Shown here: one piece after another, positions 6,411 through 8,225 of the stretch
Layout of the letters: each line of letters opens with the position of its first letter
Numbering within the stretch: the stretch's first letter is position 1
Source of the DNA: Bacteroidota bacterium
GTDB lineage: Bacteria > Bacteroidota > Bacteroidia > Bacteroidales > UBA1556
DNA length: 8,225 nucleotides
Direction of reading: 5' to 3'
NCBI GenBank assembly: GCA_003973505.1
Contig: QNXT01000099.1
Coordinates: 1-8,225, forward strand
The notes under the pieces: model-generated
The model's input: only the letters and a program-made list of their open reading frames with translations
What the model was told of the DNA's origin: nothing
Database searches by the model: none
Translations under genes and position numbers: made by a program

Positions 6411-6509
6411 GTTCTAATTAATTATCTGGCTAAGTTCTATTTCTTACCACTTTTTCAATGGTTTTTCGCCACAACCCTAAAGGTAGAACCCATTAAAAAA
6501 AACAAGATT

Positions 6510-6565
6510 CATTTTTTACTTTTTGATTCCCTTTAGGCCAAGGATATAACAAAAAGTAAAAAATG
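6510..6565. repeat. Perfect 16-bp inverted repeat (long AT-rich hairpin)
   Basis: CATTTTTTACTTTTTG (6510-6525) is repeated as its exact reverse complement at 6550-6565, around a 24-base loop. The loop can form a smaller stem CCTT/AAGG (6530-6533 with 6540-6543). The hairpin lies 100 bases after the ArsC-like gene. No U run follows it on the plus strand, though on the minus strand a T run lies about six bases beyond it. It may be a bidirectional terminator or the remains of a small palindromic mobile element. Confidence 0.75.
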
Positions 6566-6664
6566 CTGTGATAATTAGAATTTAACCATTTATCTAATCA
6601 GTCTATTATAAAATATCTTGTTATTCATAAGCCATGCTGTAAACATCTTAAGAGTCTTTAATCA

Positions 6665-6801
6665 TCTTTGTGAAACTTTGTACTTTCTTTGTGACTCTTT
6701 GTGGTATAGTCTCATTTTAATTGCAAATAAATTATTTCACAGAGTTACGCAAAGTAGCCCAAAGCGACACAAAGTTTATAAAAAAAAGGTGTCGTAAATC
6801 T
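6665..6801 (+). repeat. Intergenic CTTTGTG/CACAAAG repeat, copy B
   Basis: This is the same element as at 852-1004, in the same orientation: CTTTGTG at 6666-6672 and 6687-6693, CTTTGTGG at 6697-6704, ATTGCAAA, CAGAGTTACGCAAAG (6740-6754), the inverted CACAAAG at 6768-6774, and the end block TGTCGTAAATC at 6790-6800. It lacks the small CTGCCGAACGGTAG hairpin of copy A and keeps more of the CTTTGTG units, so it is closer to a full palindrome. Confidence 0.7.
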
Positions 6802-6863
6802 TTACCATTACAATGTTTTATCATACTAAATAGTAACCTATTTAAACTACATACATTTATTTC

Positions 6864-6877
6864 GTGATAATTATCAC
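6864..6877. promoter_or_regulatory. Palindromic operator candidate (Crp/Fnr-like or Fur-like)
   Basis: GTGATAATTATCAC is a perfect 14-bp palindrome with GTGA-N6-TCAC spacing, as in Crp/Fnr-family sites; the core TGATAATTATCA also resembles Fur-type boxes. Its centre is about 54 bases upstream of the start inferred from the -7 box at 6912-6919, a normal place for an activator. The regulator cannot be named from the sequence. Confidence 0.45.
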
Positions 6878-6911
6878 TTTAATTAAGCTAGCAAAATTCA
6901 CTTCTATTTCT

Positions 6912-6919
6912 TATATTTG
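6912..6919 (+). promoter_or_regulatory. -7 promoter box of the 235-aa gene
   Basis: TATATTTG matches the Bacteroidota -7 consensus TAnnTTTG perfectly. No TTTG stands at the -33 distance (around 6889-6894), which fits a promoter that depends on an activator. The leader would be about 63 bases and contains the second TAGTAACCT repeat. Confidence 0.5.
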
Positions 6920-6987
6920 TAATGGTCAGTTAGTAACCTTTAACTACTGCTGAAAATGAATTGATATTTAACTAAAATCAGGATATT

Positions 6988-7695
6988 ATGAAAACTGGAG
7001 AAGCACGAAACACTTTCGCTATTATTAAAAAGGAAGAGGATGTTAAAACATTAACTAATAACGTACTAAAAAATACTTTTGTATTGGAAATTATTAATCC
7101 ATTTCCAGGGTATTACTATGGCGGAGTTAAAAATAAAAGTGATAAACCAGGTACTATTTTCCTTGTTCTGAAACAAACGCCTTCCACAGAATTTTTCTAT
7201 AGAGCATTAACTAATGCCAAGAAATACTGCAATTTTGAATTAAATGCGGTAATGTCGGAGTTAAAGATTAATAATCAGACTTTTTCTGCCATTCGGGTTA
7301 AGAATATAGCAGATTATAACAGCATTATCGAAATACAAGAGATTTTCGCAGCGGAAGGATTTGTTTATGCAAAGCCTAAAAGAGTTGAAACAAAAGCATT
7401 TATAAAAGTATTTAAGTTTATTAACTTATCCATTAAAGAAGATGTATATCACAATTTAGATGATGAACATTTTGTGTTTTTCCCCATAGAGAAAGAGGTA
7501 AACTGGAAGCTTTTTGAGAAAACGACCCTAAAGATTAAAAACAGTGTGGGTAGCTTAAAATTTGATGTGGCATTGGCTGTTTTCTTTAGAAAAGGTTATT
7601 TGGAAGATGCTGTGCGAGTGTATTGTAAAGATTTTACTGATGAGCAAGTTCAGAAAATACGAAAAATGTATCTAAATGAATTGAAGCACTATTAG
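6988..7695 (+). CDS. Unrecognised 235-aa protein
   Basis: I do not recognise this family. The protein is soluble, with no signal peptide or membrane segment, and rich in Lys, Phe and Asn. Visible stretches include VLEIINPFPGYYYGGVKN (about 32-49), a Phe- and Tyr-rich middle (TEFFYRALTNAKKYCNF), and a second half that begins near residue 138 with FIKVFKFINLSIKEDVYHN, followed by FVFFPIEKEVNWKLFEKTT. It ends in a charged helical tail (DEQVQKIRKMYLNELKHY). The layout suggests two domains of about 120 and 100 residues. The ATG at 6988 has AGGA four bases upstream (6980-6983), a rather close Shine-Dalgarno-like match. It stands alone with its own promoter region (palindrome 6864-6877, -7 box 6912-6919), which suggests a conditionally expressed gene. 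The reading frame is clean and codon use is like its neighbours, so it is surely real. Confidence 0.8.
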   Translation: MKTGEARNTFAIIKKEEDVKTLTNNVLKNTFVLEIINPFPGYYYGGVKNKSDKPGTIFLVLKQTPSTEFFYRALTNAKKYCNFELNAVMSELKINNQTFSAIRVKNIADYNSIIEIQEIFAAEGFVYAKPKRVETKAFIKVFKFINLSIKEDVYHNLDDEHFVFFPIEKEVNWKLFEKTTLKIKNSVGSLKFDVALAVFFRKGYLEDAVRVYCKDFTDEQVQKIRKMYLNELKHY

Positions 7696-7696
7696 T

Positions 7697-8225
7697 TTAA
7701 AAATATAAGGGATAAAACTGTGTACCTTTTTCGCTGAATTCAACTGTAGGCATGGGTATTTTAATAAAGCTCAACACATTAAATACACCTCTTAGGAATT
7801 TACTTCTTGTCTTGATGCGGGTTAAATCTACATCCAAAGAAATATAGTATTGACGATAACGATCAAACTCTGGCAAAGGAACACCATCAACCTCATCAGG
7901 GTTTTCAAAACCACCAAGCATGCCTTCTGCTCCATAGCCTACGGCAAAATTCAACCATTTTGGAAAGCGAGATTGCTCATCGAGAAAAGAGTGAATATTT
8001 GCACTCAGCCAATAGGTATGACCATTATAATCTTTTACCATCTGCTCTGCCAAAGTGCTACCTAATAGATTGGGACGGTATTGTGCATATTGGGTAGTAT
8101 GAAATGAATATTTAAGAGATATTCGTTGCTCATGCCATAAAGCCTGCTGCCCCATAAACAAACCCGAACCGATGGCATTGGCAGCCATATCGCCCCATGA
8201 AAAACCCCAACCACTGGAACGAGCA
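7697..8225 (-). CDS. DUF2279 protein, C-terminal part, runs off the right edge
   Basis: The open frame continues without a stop to the end of the window, so the gene is partial and its N-terminus lies beyond it; the internal ATG at 8188 is not the start. The visible 175 or so residues begin GWGFSWGDMAANAIGSGLF, followed by a Q-x-LW-x-EQR-I-x-LKYSFH segment, YAQYRPNLLGSTLAEQMVKD, YNGHTYWLSANI, WLNFAVGYGAEGMLGGF, and the end FSEKGTQFYPLYF. This matches the DUF2279 family (PF10043) common in Bacteroidota, annotated as predicted periplasmic or outer-membrane-associated lipoproteins of unknown function. The alternating hydrophobic strands (YWLSANIHSF, YYISLDVDLTRI) fit a membrane-associated beta-rich protein. 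The gene converges on the 235-aa gene, with their stop codons one base apart, so no separate terminator fits between them. Confidence 0.85.
   Translation of the reverse strand, partial: ARSSGWGFSWGDMAANAIGSGLFMGQQALWHEQRISLKYSFHTTQYAQYRPNLLGSTLAEQMVKDYNGHTYWLSANIHSFLDEQSRFPKWLNFAVGYGAEGMLGGFENPDEVDGVPLPEFDRYRQYYISLDVDLTRIKTRSKFLRGVFNVLSFIKIPMPTVEFSEKGTQFYPLYF

Larger units (their letters stand above)
6831..6947 (+). repeat. Pair of TAGTAACCT direct repeats around a promoter
   Basis: TAGTAACCTATTTAAACTAC (6831-6850) and TAGTAACCTTTAACTAC (6931-6947) are two versions of one motif that differ by a three-base gap. Their starts are exactly 100 bases apart. Each has TAGT and ACTA at or near its ends, a weak inverted symmetry. 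One lies upstream of the promoter and the other just after the predicted transcription start, as paired operators might. Confidence 0.5.
6411..6987. other. 577-bp intergenic region with inverted repeat, dispersed repeat and promoter
   Basis: No gene is visible here. From left to right it holds a long AT-rich hairpin (6510-6565), repeat copy B (6665-6801), a pair of TAGTAACCT direct repeats (6831 and 6931), a 14-bp palindrome (6864-6877) and a -7 promoter box (6912-6919) for the gene at 6988. A 7-bp inverted pair, GGTTCTA (6410-6416) and TAGAACC (6484-6490), encloses the first 67 bases but lacks a U run, so I do not call it a terminator. Confidence 0.7.

Noticed and set aside
6410..6490. GGTTCTA/TAGAACC pair as terminator of the ArsC-like gene
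   Set aside because: The 7-bp stem encloses 67 bases and no U run follows.
1..8225. CRISPR array, tRNA, rRNA, insertion sequence, toxin-antitoxin or defence system
   Set aside because: I looked for regularly spaced repeats, tRNA-like cloverleaf sequence, transposase motifs and defence-gene families on both strands and saw none.

Overview
The window is almost entirely AT-rich DNA of a Bacteroidota bacterium, probably of the Bacteroidales/Marinilabiliales kind. The evidence is the protein families (BT_3928-type DoxX protein, duplicated DUF1599 protein, DUF2279 protein, Bacteroidota-style TpiA and FolP), TAnnTTTG-type -7 promoter boxes, and few Shine-Dalgarno sequences. The first ~342 bases are different. 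They are GC-rich and encode, on the minus strand, a piece of thiamine-monophosphate kinase (ThiL) from another organism, with a possible further break near 88-119. This looks like a chimeric contig end rather than native sequence.

Layout from left to right: foreign GC-rich end (1-342); an MmcQ/YjbR-family gene broken by a one-base frameshift (368-722); an intergenic stretch with a CTTTGTG/CACAAAG repeat (copy A) and the terminator of the next operon; a four-gene minus-strand operon running DUF1599 protein, BT_3928-type membrane protein, orphan OppB/DppB-like permease, tpiA (4853 down to 1126); a 332-bp divergent promoter region; a plus-strand pair, folP and an ArsC/Spx/YffB-like gene (5186-6410); a 577-bp intergenic region holding a perfect 16-bp inverted repeat, repeat copy B, and a promoter with a palindromic operator candidate; an unrecognised 235-aa gene (6988-7695); and the C-terminal part of a convergent DUF2279 gene running off the right edge.

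How the genes relate: tpiA serves glycolysis and folP serves folate synthesis. The DUF1599 and BT_3928 genes between them are of unknown function but, as I recall, travel with tpiA and folP in many Bacteroidales, so they may form a conserved housekeeping module. The oppB-like permease has no partner permease, ATPase or binding protein here. The gene usually expected after folP (cdaA, diadenylate cyclase) is replaced by the ArsC-like gene. I see no CRISPR array, tRNA, rRNA, intact insertion sequence or recognisable defence system. The best candidates for something undescribed are the DUF1599/BT_3928 pair and the orphan 235-aa gene with its elaborate promoter region.
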